Shown here piece after piece: positions 22,940 to 36,069 of a stretch of 64,000 nt of DNA. The first letter of the stretch is position 1, and each line of letters starts with the position of its first letter. A program made the translations under genes and the position numbers. This DNA is from Adiantum capillus-veneris (Eukaryota > Streptophyta > Polypodiopsida > Polypodiales > Pteridaceae). Below the pieces are notes generated by a model. That model was not told the origin of the DNA, did no database searches, and worked only from the letters and a program-made list of their open reading frames with translations. The stretch is from contig CM043942.1 in assembly GCA_014529385.2 (NCBI GenBank), positions 21,248,991 to 21,312,990 on the forward strand, written 5' to 3'.

Positions 22940-23426
22940 GATGAAAACCCCTCGGGATGTGAGGGAAACTTGAATCAATGCGATATTTATAGAAACCTTT
23001 GCTTCGGCGAGATGACGACTATGGTGATAGAGAGATAAAGAGAGATAGTGAGCCTATTAGTGCATTCTCTAGAGGTGATTTCTTAAGCACGGAGATCCTA
23101 CTCTTGCGTATGTGTGGAAACCCTTGAAGTCAGGGTGGGGACATGGCTTCCTTCTCATAGTGCTAACTTCCCAAAATGCTACCCTAAAATCCCCTCTCTC
23201 TTAATGCAAGTGTTGCAAGTCCCTCCTGAATTCCCCCCCCCCGATAGTGACCTCTCAGTGCCATTTTAAAGGTGTAGACTGCATTAGGTTAGGGTAATCT
23301 GATTAGGTTAAGGCCCTAATCAAGAGAGACAAAGCAAGGAGTTGGGTCCCAGATGTTTGACCCTTGCTTTTTCTTAGGATAATTTTTAAAAATGATATCT
23401 CTTAGGTGGGCCTTTGTGAACATCAC
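22738..23426 (-). repeat. candidate 5' LTR of the minus-strand gag element
   Basis: The right end CATCA and left end TGATG are short inverted ends. A TATA box, CTATAAATA on the minus strand, lies near 22986-22995 and a (GA)n tract at 22899-22937. No second LTR copy was found, so the limits are tentative. Confidence 0.35.
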
Positions 23427-23689
23427 CTAGAGAGAGGTGACAATTTACAATGGGTTTTCTATACAAGATTTTGGCTTAAGCTGGAAAAAAATAATAACCT
23501 ATGGATGCTACTACAGAGATGCATCGTGGATGAGATGTCGGCGAATGACGGGCCTCGCTGGTGTGTTGGTGTAGTGCGTTCGCCAGTTTCGGGGTCAGCT
23601 GGGGATGTTTCAACGTCACTTCTTGATTTGATGTTTCTACCACGTGATTTGGTCGTCTTATTTCTTTATGTGGGTGCATATGGCGTGCG

Positions 23690-24152
23690 TGTACTATGTG
23701 TGTATGTGCATGTGCCCGTGAGTGCGTAAATGCGTGTGTGGGTGTATGTAATTGTGTGAATGACGAGATGCTTGTGAGTGTGTGTGCGTATGTATATGGG
23801 TTGTGTGTGGGTGTGTAAAAAGTGTGTGTGTGTGTGTGTCGGCAAGAGGGTGTGTGGGGACTAGAGAAAGAGAGAGATATTATTTTTTATAATCTTACGT
23901 GCTCTGTTTTTTTATTACAGAGAATGTGGGAGAGATGGCATGAGTGAGGAGAGCGAGAGCGAGCTGTGTGTGAGGGGAATGGAGATGGTGTGTGTGTGTG
24001 TGTGTGTTACAATAGAGAGAGAGAGAGAGAGTATCCTGGCTGCACATGCGGGCTGAACGAGGGGAAGAGAGAGAGAGAGAGGGCGGGAGTGAGTGTGTGG
24101 GGGGAGCGAGAGCTGAGGAGGTAGTGTGGGGTATGTGTGTGTGTGGGTTTGA

Positions 24153-24225
<73 letters not shown>

Positions 24226-24242
24226 TTCTGTCTGCACCTGCG
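23690..24242. repeat. TG- and GA-rich simple sequence, extension of GA block 2
   Basis: TG-rich sequence (23690-23845) passes into GA tracts (24061-24080, 24151-24220) separated by spacers of the same GCACATGCGGGCTGAACGAG type as in the main blocks. Confidence 0.8.
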
Positions 24243-25450
<1,208 letters not shown>

Positions 25451-25451
25451 A

Positions 25452-28419
25452 ATGGCCGAGGCACCGAAGCTGTCGACGACTGAAGATATGGCGATGCGGA
25501 CCAGAGATAGAAAGACGGCAGGCACATTTACCAAGGAGACTACTGCTACCACATTTTCAGATCTCATCCAAAGGCAAGTGGTAGAACGAGCTCGCCTATA
25601 CCACCAACACTTCCATTTCTTATCAAAGAGACCGCCATGGTACACCACCCCAAACCATGCGGTTGCGTCCACCTTCACTCAAGTGTTGAAGTCGACAACC
25701 AGGCAAGCAATTGATCATGCATAGTATGTGCTGACAACGTTGAAAGGCACGAATAAGGAATGCAAAATCATATATCTGGGCGCTCCTGAAGTGTTGACAA
25801 GAATAGCATATCATGCTATTGGAATGGCCAATAATTTTCCGCCAGCCCCAAATCAGACTACATGGATTGTATCTGCGCAACCTTCTCCAAGAACCACGCG
25901 TCATCAAAAAAGGGTATATAAGTCAAACGAAGAATTTGTCGAAAGCTCCTGTGAAGCTCATAGCAATGAAAGCTCGGAAAACGAGGAAAGACGGGCAAGA
26001 ATTGAGAAGTGAAGAAGAAAGCAGTAGCCGCACACCAAGAAGAACCTCAACAAAAGAAGACGAGTTTTGACAGAGAAAAGCAAACTTATGAAAGGAGCTG
26101 CCAAGCTGCAGGTGAGGAACTGAAAATATGGTTTCCAAGAGCTATAAGGGGACCCAGAACCAAGAACCCTGCAAGGAAAGGAGCAAAGGATCCCAAGGAT
26201 TTTCTTGAATGCATGTATGCAAAGGCAGAAGCCTTGAAGTTGAAAGAAGCTCAAGAAGCTGAAAGGAAAGCAAAAGAGGAAGCGGCCGAACAACAAAGAC
26301 AAGCAAAGGATACTGAACAAGGTGAGTCACATCACGACCAGGGGGATGTGTCTCCAAAACCCACTTCACCCACTACGGAGCAAGCAGACCATCCCATGCC
26401 AAGACCAAGCCCTTCACCAATAGCTAAACCCAATGAGGGTGAGGAAGCCAAGGAAAAAGAGCCTGAGCAACAGGCAACATCAAGTTTTGAGCAGCCAAAA
26501 GAAAAAGAACAAACCTTCTACAACAACCCAACCAGAAACAACAGAGGCATCCGCAACACCTCAAGGAGGAGAGGTAGAACCCCCGTCACAACCACAAGCA
26601 TCAACCACAGCACCACCTAAAGAGCCACAACCGAAACGGCAGAAACCTCTAGACAGGAGCATAAAGAATGGCAAACAAATAACGAAGTCATCATGCAGGT
26701 CAATGAATATGCCAAGCAGATGCAGTTGATGACAGAAAAAATACAAACAGCAGTAATTAGCTGCAGTGCTAAGGCTAGGGAGCTTGAGCTAGTCATTGAT
26801 GCTCTACAAGGAGAGCTAGATGACAGAATGAACATAATTTCAGACCTACAAAGACGGATCAGAGAGCTGAAAAATGAAGCGAAACAACACCAGGTTGCAA
26901 AAGAGAAGTAGCAGAAAGAAATGGAGGAGCTGAGTGAGATTCTAACCAAGTTATCGGATGCCTGCAAAAGCAAAGATCAATAGCTGACAGAAGTAACCAA
27001 TGAGCTTCGAACCACTACTCTATCAGTACAAAAGATCCAAGTGCAGCTCGATGTAGCAAATGCTTCTCTGCACTACTCGAAGCAAAGGATCAATGATCAA
27101 GCAGCCTTTTTGAGACAGATAAGAGAAAATCATGTTGTCGCTTCAATCAAAGGTACATATGGAGTCTATAAGAATTTGAAAAAGAGAAACAAGGATCTCG
27201 AGCTAGAGCTGAAGCTAGAACAATCGCGAAGATGCGACCTTGCATTGATGCGGATCCAAAGAGAAGAGCAACTGCTCAAAGAGATAGCCAAATTAAAAAG
27301 AGTTAATCAGTTGCTGAGAGAGGGACAACTAGAAACTCAAGACAAAGCAAGACCCTCTGAACAAACAATTGTTGACATACCTCAGTCTCATTTGCTGAGA
27401 TGGAAACAGTCGGACTTTCAAGTACCACTCACTGAAGCTGAGCAAGTGCCCATGGTCTAGCTTTCTAAAGTTGAAGAAGATGCATTAAAGGAACAGATTT
27501 TTCAAGAGATGGGTGCTGAATGGAAAGCAACGATGGATTGGGAGTGTCGAGTTCTCCACTCAGTCAATGTAACTCAACTCACTCCCAACCAGAGTTACTC
27601 ACTCCCAACCAAATCAATGCTCAATGGCATCAGCAATCACTGCCATACCCCTTGATCAAAGTGGAGCTACTACAGGTAAAGGAAAGACTATACAAAGATA
27701 TGCAGGAAGAAGGCTCAGAGGATATCCACCCTAGGTGGAGAAAAAACTAGTTGAACACGAATTCAAGATATCTAATTCTGTTTACAAGAGCACCTGCAAT
27801 CCTCTAGAAAGACCCAACATTATGTCCTGTACCAAGGGTAAGGACATGGCAAGCATATGAAGCATTGAAAAAGAAGGGGCAAACATGGTTGAACTATCCA
27901 CGTCTACCAGCTCCAGAGCAGTGATCGACAAAAACAAAGGAATACATGATGAAAACCCTAACGAGCGCCATGACTTTCTTCAAAAGCCTTCCTGACCTCT
28001 CATGTGCCATGTTGTATAAGATTTACAGAATGCTACTCACATGCATTCAAGTTTTTCACAAGCCAGAGCAAGTCGGAGCTCCATGGATGTCTTTCCTCGA
28101 AGGCAATAAGGGTCTCTGTTATGACTTTAGTGGCCAGCCTTCCGAAGAAGTCCTTTACGGCTTCTACGCTCAATGCATGTTCTTGCCCTCTAGAAATATG
28201 TTGGCGTTTGAGGAAACATTCTATACAGGTTTCTTCACTTGGTGAACGAAGATATTTGGGCCAGTGATAAGCAACCTTACATCTAGATTTGTTGGCTATT
28301 TAGCCATTGAGTTTAAAAACAAAGTCACCATGCAATTCTTGCAAGTTTCTGACAAAGAAAGAAAAATCAAATATGAGAAAGCACTCCATGCGCTTAAAGA
28401 TCGCCTCGCCAACCGTTAA
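25452..28419 (+). pseudogene. broken coiled-coil ORF of unknown function
   Basis: I do not recognise the family. A plausible start is ATG 25452 (MAEAPKLSTTEDM), exactly where homology between the two GA-rich blocks ends. The frame runs with a TAG at 25722, then changes frame near 26010. A Lys/Glu-rich low-complexity region (26009-26640) is followed by heptad-like coiled coil (about 26690-27350, e.g. ELVIDALQGELDDRMNIIS and LKRVNQLLREGQ) interrupted by TAGs at 26909, 26981 and 27458. A more globular end (27946-28419) reads MSFLEGNKGLCYDFSG and LAFEETFYTGFFTW, with a TGA at 28243. No retroviral enzyme motif is present. It ends 51 bases before a polypurine tract. Confidence 0.5.
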
Positions 28420-28470
28420 CCCGAAGACTACTTCAGTCCATGAACCTGTGTCAAGAGACGACACAGTCAA

Positions 28471-28484
28471 GGAGGGGAGGAATG
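28471..28484 (+). other. polypurine tract and LTR-like start
   Basis: CAAGGAGGGGAGGAA (about 28470-28484) is directly followed by TGTTAGCAGCAAG at 28485, the arrangement seen at the 3' end of LTR elements. The outer LTR end and any 5' partner were not found. Confidence 0.45.
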
Positions 28485-29626
28485 TTAGCAGCAAGTTAAC
28501 TCGGATAACATTTTCGGAGCTCTTATTGTAAAAACACTTATTATTTTGATGAATCGAAAATGTCGTAACTCCTACTTTCCAGATAAAAAGGTGTAATTGA
28601 TGAGCCGGGGCTACAAGCTTCCAGATTGTATTAACCCGAACTAATTATTAATACTCTTGCATACGATGGATCTCATTTCCCATCAATGGAATATTCAAGT
28701 TGGACTAAAAATCCCAATTCACTAATAAATTTTCAGAACATATTTAAGTTCAATCATCCTCAGTCGTACTTTCTCAAAATTGAGACTATTTGTGCATGCT
28801 AACCAATGAAAGATCTGCACATAATTAGCGAAATCACCCTGAAATTTGCAGGATTCCCCTTAAATTTCAACAATTCTTAAAATACTCTCTACAAACTTTG
28901 GATGGGGTGCTCCCAAGTTTTGCACAATTTGTTCTTTTTGAGATTAGAGACCTATCTTTGAGTGCCTTAACTAAAGTTTTCACCAATGAGCTCTCAATAG
29001 AGGTATTTGTGTTTACAAATAACATGCCATTTCTCTTAAGTTCCTGCAACCAAATTTAGTGAGGTACAACCAATTTTACCAATTAAAAAATTTGTGTATG
29101 GAGATTTTTGCAACATTAGGAAAGGAGATTATGGGAATTTTAGAAACATTTAAGGTCATTTTGGGCATTTTTGGCAAAATACTCTAGGAATTTTTCAAGT
29201 TTGAGGAGCATATCAGTGGCATTTCCACATATTCTGAGGGTATTTTGATAATCCCTTTGATGTAATCCACTGTTGGTCTCTTTGCGTTTAAGAATTCAAG
29301 TCTTTAAGCAAATTTCAAAAGTTGTTAAATGACTTCTTTATGTTTAAGCATGAGATAATCAAGAAGTGTGAAGGCCTTTGTGTAGGGATTTGCAGGCTTG
29401 TTTCTTTTTGCTTCATAGCCTGTTTCTTTTTGCTTCATGTGGAAAGGCAGGTTGAAGGGCAGATCCTCCATACCTTAAAAAATGAAGGGTGATAAAGATT
29501 CTTTCGTTCAACCATTTCACTTTTGCAAATGTGGAAGAAGACATATGTACACTTTTTTGACGGATGTACAATTGACCATTTTGCTTTTGCAGATGGAGGA
29601 GAAGGCACTGATAATTTCCAACAGTT
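28485..29626. other. AT-rich spacer, possible LTR remnant and CHX 3' flank
   Basis: No gene is seen. The left part may be the LTR beginning at 28485; the right end borders the 3' side of the CHX gene and probably holds its 3' untranslated region. A short direct repeat, CCTGTTTCTTTTTGCTTCAT or similar, occurs twice near 29394-29439. Confidence 0.4.
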
Positions 29627-32600
29627 TCAGGTGGGGGAGGGAAGAGAGGGCCCAGTAACAACAACAAGATTGGGACTAAGCAGGCCCTTTGGTTTGGGGG
29701 TTGAAATGTCCATCACTTTAGAGGACACAGGTACTTCCTTTGCTAGCATGGCATCATACTGTTGGACCACCAACACAGAGCAATGCACCTCTGACAAGGG
29801 GGCTCTTGTGAGTACGCAGCCCACCGGCCCCAGTTCCGGATACTCCATCTGCGGCCCACCGAGCAGAGCTGTGATTAGGCATGCTGGTCTTCGGCCTCGC
29901 CCCACAATCACCAAACTCCATCCATCCATCTTTCCTACTGCCAATGCTGCCTCAAGAGGCCCCGACACCTCCTTCTCTTCATATGTTATAGGCAATAAAC
30001 TGTTATCGCCGACACCCTTTGTCACCCCTGTCCCCTTCGCCTGTGTCAAGCACTCGTCATCCAATCGGCTCTCCAGCTCCCAATCCACATCATGTGCCAC
30101 ACACATGAATGGCTCTATGTTAGAATACTTTGAGCTCATTGATAACCTGTTCAGCCCACTCCCTTCCCTCCCCACAGACTGCACTCTTGCCATTGTCACC
30201 GTCACATGGTCCTCTGGCGGATCTACGTAGACAAACCTGTACACAGTAAGCCTCACTCCCGGATGCTCTGCCACACGGTACCCGAAAGCAAGAGCCTCTC
30301 GATCATCAGGGCCACCATAGAAGAGCACAGCAACATTCTGGTTCACACTACTGGAAGGATGCGACATCATGCCAATGCCACGGTCCACAAGAATGCCCAC
30401 AGAGCATGGAGCATGCTGTAACACTCTCTGGGTAACATGGCGAAGTCCAGAACTGTTGCCTTCCCAACCTTGACCGTTCACCACGACATGCTTATGGAAA
30501 GGAAGAATGATGACTGCAGCCCGCTTATCCTCAGCCGTGATACATATGTCTTCATGCATGTCATCAAACCGAGAAATTGCTGTCATGGGCCTCACGGTAA
30601 CTTTGCTGAGCTGACCGAATGCTTCAAAGGCCACCATGATGCTATTATTTTCACAGCTATTAGATTGATTGTCCCAGAAAGGACGCCCTTCTCGCCGCAC
30701 TCTCTGCACTTTCATGATTGAAGATGGTCGCTCTGACAATTGTACCATGTGCAGAATGTACATGTGTAGAGCTCGCCGCCTTGTACCACGCACGGCCTCC
30801 ACGAGGTTAATAATGGCATGTACATTTGGCATCCCATGCACACATGCCAAAAGGCGGAGCTCAGATTCTGTCACCTTCTCATTTGGAGCATAAAGTGTCC
30901 GGCGTGTATAAGGAACTGGGTTTCTTGCAGGCTTGTAGAGCCACATGATCATTGGGGTAGTGATAAATGTTGTGAACAGAGCCATGATAACCATGATTGC
31001 AAAAGTTTCCTCATTTAAAACCTGCCAAGCAAAATCAGGGAACGAATATTTGAGTATTGCTAGCAGCTTCGAGCATTATACATTAATGCAGAGGTGCATA
31101 TATATCTGGGGCAGCCATGATCTCACCTTTCGGTCCTTGCCAATGTTGAGAACAATAAGCTCCACCAGGCCTTTTGTGTTCATCAGAAAACCCAAGGTGA
31201 GAGACTTTCTCACACCCATCTTGCTCAAATATGCCACTAAAAATGTTCCAATAATCTTCCCTCCACAAGCTGTAGTAATGACGAGGACAAGAAGACCACC
31301 AGCCTGGGCACCATTAATAGATCCAATGTTGGTCTTGAGACCACTAACAGCAAAGTAAAGAGGAAGCAGTAAGATGGTAACCAGATCTTCAATCTTCTCA
31401 GTGAGCAGCCCTGCAAAGGGGCCATGCTTTGGAATGACAAGACCGAAGACAAAAGCCCCGAAGATGGAATGTATGCCAATTGCATCAGTCACAAATCCTG
31501 AAACCAGCACAGCCGCAAGTGTGAATGCCACATACATTTCGTTCACAGGCTCACTTTCAGTCGCTTGCCTGGCTACCTTGACCATCAGGGGCTTCGCGGC
31601 TATGAACATGAATGCGACAAAGGCTACGCCACATAATAGCACCCACAAAGCTATCAAGGGGCTCTTGCCGGAGCCTGACAATGCCACCGCTAATGCCAGC
31701 AGTACCCATGCAGCGACATCGTTTACAGCTGCAGCCGACATCGCCATCTGCCCCACATCAGTCATTAGGAGCCTTCTCTCAGCAAGGATTCGAGCAAGCA
31801 CCGGAAAGGCTGTGATTGACAAGGCCACACCCATGAAGACCAGAAAAGGAGCGAACTTGGAGTCGCTGGAGATAGTCTGGTGCAAGATGATGGAGACGCC
31901 AACGCCTGCAACGAAAGGGAGCGTGATTCCTGCTGCTGCAATGATCAAGGCGTGTTTGCCCGTCCTCCTCAGAGCTGTAAGGTCAAGCTCTAAGCCCACC
32001 AAGAACAAGAACAGCAGCAGACCCAGATCGGCCACTGTTTCCAAAAGCGTCAAACTCTCTTTGGGGAACACCTTTTCTTTGTAGCTTGCGATTCGCCCCA
32101 ATGCGGAAGGGCCAAGCAGGACTCCTCCCTGCAAAAGAAACCAATTAGGCCAACATTCAAATTTTCCCCATTGCCCCACTTTGACTAATCCTTACAATTG
32201 GTGCAAAAGAACAGGACTCCTCCCTGCTAAAGAAAATAAAACCCATAGAATAATCAGGCCAACATTCAAATTGCAAAATTATTCCCCATTGCCCCACTAT
32301 GACTAATCTTTACAATGACTAAGGGTAGCGTGCCCAAGCGTCACTTCCCGCTTTCGATTTTTGGTTGTTGGGCTGGGGGTGATTGCGCCTACTCACCCAC
32401 ACCCGCATGTCTCAAGGGTTGAACCATAGTGGGTGCGCTAGGAGCCCCTCACCGTTACCACTAGGCCAACAACCCCTTGACCAAGTATTCTTAATATTGA
32501 ACCCACACATGCATGTCTCAGCGGTTGAACCATTAATGGGTGCGTTTAGAGCCCATCACCTTTACCACGAGGCCAACACCCCTTGACCAAGTATTCCTAA

Positions 32601-33231
32601 TCTTACTTGAGAGGACGTGTGATGCCCTCACATATTAATAGAACCAAAACCAATGTCTTTTGAATTTTTTCTTTTGGATGTTTGGTTGGAATGAAATGGA
32701 TAAACCTATTTCAAAAGGTTAAAACTGAAGAATAGATGTTTCTAACTTGAGGTAAGGCAAGATAATCTATTTGCCCAAATTACACAATGGACTCTTGCAA
32801 CAACCCAAAGAGAGAAGCATCATCCACAAACAAAACCACATGTTCAAATGTTCAAGAAATACTCAACCAAGTGGGTTGGTTCAACGATTTTTTAATGCGT
32901 CATAATTTGGAATCTCTTTAGATTCTCTCTTGTTGAAAAGGTCCTTTTATGTATGCATTTTTTTTCGGTTGCTTCTTGGCGTACATTTATCAGCAACAAC
33001 GAAAGTTCTGTAATTTAGATCGACGTAATCCATGAATGCATGGGTGTGTGTGTGGCTGCTAAAGGAGCATAATGGTTAAAACCTTTCTATTCTTACCTCA
33101 TGGTCTGCATTACCTAATCACTAGGTCGACTTTAAAACATTTTGGTAGACCACGACGTAAGTTTTAGCCTTTTAAAAATGCCCTTAATGTGGCATTTAAA
33201 GATAACTAGTACGACCATGGGGCCGAAGCTC

Positions 33232-33298
<67 letters not shown>

Positions 33299-33593
33299 CC
33301 CGGAGGTTGCAGAGGACATTGCTAGTTGAAGCTCGTGTTGACACGTGTCCGGGGGAGGGACCGGAATCCCTTCCTCCATTATAATTGTATAGATAGATAT
33401 GTGCTCATCGAGCTATAGCAAGGAGGAGAGAGGCACCCGTAGGCGCAGTCGTCGCCAATCAGTGATGAGAGAGAGAGACAGAGACCTTGCGGCCCCAACA
33501 TAAATTCATAGAGAGACCTTGAGACCTTGCTCATCGAGTTGTAGCAACGAGGAGAGAGGCACCCGTAGGCCGTAGTCGTCGCCAATCATCAAT

Positions 33594-33636
<43 letters not shown>

Positions 33637-34002
33637 TGCGGCCCCAATAGAAATTCATAGGGGGTGTGTGCCGAAAGCAACATTGTACATACACTTCCAA
33701 GTTGAGTCCCAACAATCTACCTGTCGCGAGGAGTCAGGACCTTAGTAGGAATTTCTCACACATGACAAGCGCAAGCCTATGCAATGATCAATAGCGCGAG
33801 CAAGCAAGCGAGCCAGAGAGCAAAGATCAGAGTCGTGTCAGACACACATGAGGTTACCACAACAACGAAATGATGAAGAGCGCGAGTGATGATTAGCAGG
33901 TCAGCGTGCACGAAGGGGGGGGGAGAGAGAGAGGGAGAGAGGGAGGAAGAAGAAGAGAATTTTTTACGTGGTGGGAAACTATCCCAAAAGACCTCAAAGA
34001 TC

Positions 34003-34063
<61 letters not shown>

Positions 34064-34829
34064 AAAAAAACATGTTTTACTTGTATCTAGATATTATAAA
34101 GCTAAAGGGACAAGGGGGAGAGTGAAAAAAAAGGTTTCCATTTGAAAAAGATAAAAACTTTCTATTTGAGCAAATAACCTTCACTTTTGTGAATTATTCT
34201 CGGATTGTAAGGTAAAGGGGCCAATAACGTTACGACTCTTAGCACTAACCATACCCGAATATTTTATACGTCTAGGGACTGGCGAAGGCACGAAAGAGTA
34301 GAGGTTCAAACGGCTAGCTCATTTGAAAGGTATCCTTCCCATTGGCTGCTGTGTGAGCTCAAGTTTCCGCGGCCACAATTTTGCCATAGTCGCTCTTCTC
34401 TTTGGCATATTTAGGAATAAAAACTTGGGCGCCATAACTTTAGGTTTCTTAGTGGGACATGTGCAAAAATTATTTCCAGAAAGTGTAGGCAAAGACGAAT
34501 GAGCTACTCTACACTCAAAATTGCGTATTGACTTTTGTTTACTGTTTGTGTTTGTGTTTGTGTTTGTGTTTGTGTGAGAGAGAGAGAGAGCAGCAAAGAA
34601 GTCTTAAACATGAACAATCCCAAGAGACCTCAAGGTACTCTATCTATCATACGAGTGTTGAACTCAAGACGTGCTCCGTGTGTGTGTGTGAGAGAGAGAG
34701 AGAGACTTGCTGATACCCCACACAAGCACATTCAGGCCAGATGATGTCGTGCTGAGGGGCGAAGGTAGCGTTTACGTCAGCATCTTGATCATAAAGAACC
34801 CAGGGGCCCAGTATGTGACCTAGTTGTAT

Positions 34830-34867
<38 letters not shown>

Positions 34868-35077
34868 CACGATGATTTCCGCGATGACACGCGGTTGCCT
34901 GAGAGGCTTGAGAAGGACGGCAAGCGCACGCGTGACCAGCAGCACCAGGCAGATCTGCAGGATGAGCAACGGCAACGCAAAATCAACGGGGCTGTCGCCT
35001 TGCCACACGCCATTGGAGGTGGCTGCCATCGCTGTGGGGCAAGCTGTCGAGTTCTCTGCAGCTGGGCTGCCGGCCAT
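29627..35077 (-). CDS. CHX cation/H+ exchanger (CPA2 family), CHX15-20-like, three exons
   Basis: Membrane antiporter expected to exchange K+ or another monovalent cation for protons at an endomembrane or the plasma membrane. Exons on the minus strand: 35077-34871 (69 codons), 32128-31127 (334) and 31021-29627 (464 plus stop), giving about 867 residues, slightly above the usual 800-850. Introns are GT-AG and phase 0: IAEII joins [11 protein letters not shown], and GKDRK joins VLNEETF. Exon 1 starts [17 protein letters not shown] and holds [16 protein letters not shown] and [10 protein letters not shown]. Exon 2 carries most of the transmembrane exchanger domain, including [23 protein letters not shown] with the conserved Asn-Asp, and [18 protein letters not shown]. 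Exon 3 is the cytosolic C-terminal domain ([37 protein letters not shown]). The frame is intact. Subfamily placement is from motif resemblance only. Confidence 0.94.
32394..32601 (-). repeat. two tandem tRNA-derived SINE heads
   Basis: Read on the minus strand, each copy has a box A (TGGCCTAGTGGTAA at 32455-32468; TGGCCTCGTGGTAA at 32562-32575) and a box B (GGTTCAACCC at 32416-32425; GGTTCAACCGC at 32521-32531), about 30 bases apart, as in RNA polymerase III promoters of plant tRNA-derived SINEs. The copies are 107 bases apart and share flanking CCTTGACCAAGTATTC, so this is a tandem duplication rather than two insertions. Confidence 0.65.
33233..33293. repeat. (CT)n microsatellite in CHX intron 1
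   Basis: About 30 CT units, plus strand. Confidence 0.95.
33402..33660. repeat. 126-bp tandem duplication in CHX intron 1
   Basis: TGCTCATCGAG starts at 33402 and 33528. Both copies carry GAGAGAGGCACCCGTAGG, GTCGTCGCCAATCA, a GA run and GACCTTGCGGCCCCAA. The GA run has grown in the second copy. Confidence 0.85.
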
Positions 35078-35250
35078 GATGGCTGCTTGGCTCGAGCACG
35101 AGAAGGCAAGCGGGCAAAGCTAGAGGGGAAAACTAATTAGCCTAAGCCAGATGAAGAGGAAGAGGATGAGAAGTCCAGTGCCAGAGTGGACAGCAGCAAC
35201 GTCTAGTCGGGACTTGATCCGATTGGAGATTTTGCCTTCTTATAGGCCAC

Positions 35251-35251
<1 letters not shown>

Positions 35252-35296
<45 letters not shown>

Positions 35297-35478
35297 GATT
35301 CTGGTTTGACCTTGGATTATGTCCCGGAATCCTGGATCACGATGCATTATTATTACATAGGTCATAAAGTAAAGATAAAAAAACAAGTTACAAACTTCGA
35401 CAAGACTGATGAGAGAGAAGAAGCCTAGAACTTTAGAGGGGAGCGACTCGCGAGAGAGAGAGAGAGAGAGCGAGAGAG
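35252..35478 (-). promoter_or_regulatory. CT-rich upstream or leader region of the CHX gene
   Basis: Two CT tracts on the gene strand (plus-strand GA at 35252-35289 and 35453-35478) lie 175-400 bases upstream of the start codon. CT-rich leaders and core promoters are common in plants. No clear TATA box was identified, so the role is inferred from position. Confidence 0.35.
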
Positions 35479-35889
35479 CCCTCGACTTTATAATGCAATA
35501 CGTACCAATAATTGAAACCAAAGTCAGAAGAGAGAGAAAGTATCGTCAGAATATTCCGGTTTGACTTTTGGGTACACTTTATCCACTTTCTATTGTTTGG
35601 GAAGACAACACTCCATTTTCCCGCCACCTAACGTGGCATTTTGGGCCTCTGTGTCTCTCACACTCACAGGGCTCTGGAAAAGATAGGTTCGTTTTATCCA
35701 AGGCCCCTTCAAAATGAAAAATGGCCGGCTCAAATTTGGGCAAGAAGGTTCTCAAACCGGTTCTAATTCTGAAGTTTTTAATTATAATATGAGATTTTTC
35801 GTGTAATTATCTCTCTCAAATTTAGTGTTAGCTTGTTCATATGCGTGAAAAACGCTTCCAAAGCCGGGTCCACAAAAAATGTTTCCCGA

Positions 35890-36018
35890 GCCCAAGTGTG
35901 GTAGATTGGTTATGCCATTTCCCTCTTGAATAACAAGTCTTGAGTTCAACTCTCCTCGTCGGCTAGATCTTTAAGGTCTCTTCCTACGATGTTAAAATTC
36001 TCTTCTTCTTCTTCTTCT

Positions 36019-36067
<49 letters not shown>
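35890..36067 (+). repeat. tRNA-derived SINE-like head with microsatellite tail
   Basis: Box A-like TGGTAGATTGGTTA (35899-35912) and box B-like GAGTTCAACTC (35942-35952) are 29 bases apart. They are followed by a CTT run, (CT)n and (CA)n to 36067. It is unlike the intron SINE in sequence. The body is not defined. Confidence 0.4.

Positions 36068-36069
<2 letters not shown>

Larger units (their letters stand above)
32129..34870 (-). other. CHX intron 1 (2742 bp), repeat-rich
   Basis: The donor GTGAGT (34865-34870) follows ATCATC, and five bases in, the intron becomes a (CT)n tract on the minus strand (plus-strand GA, 34832-34866). The acceptor is TTTTGCAG (32129-32136). It also holds two SINE heads, a (CT)n run on the plus strand at 33233-33293, GA runs at 33597-33633, 34009-34060, 34575-34590 and 34690-34704, and a 126-bp tandem duplication. 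Confidence 0.9.

Noticed and set aside
31374-32084. Plus-strand ORFs overlapping the CHX exons (also 29523-30230)
   Set aside because: They are antisense shadows of the conserved CHX coding sequence.
32394-32601. Functional tRNA genes
   Set aside because: Box A and box B are present but no acceptor stem or anticodon arm can be folded convincingly. A SINE head fits better.
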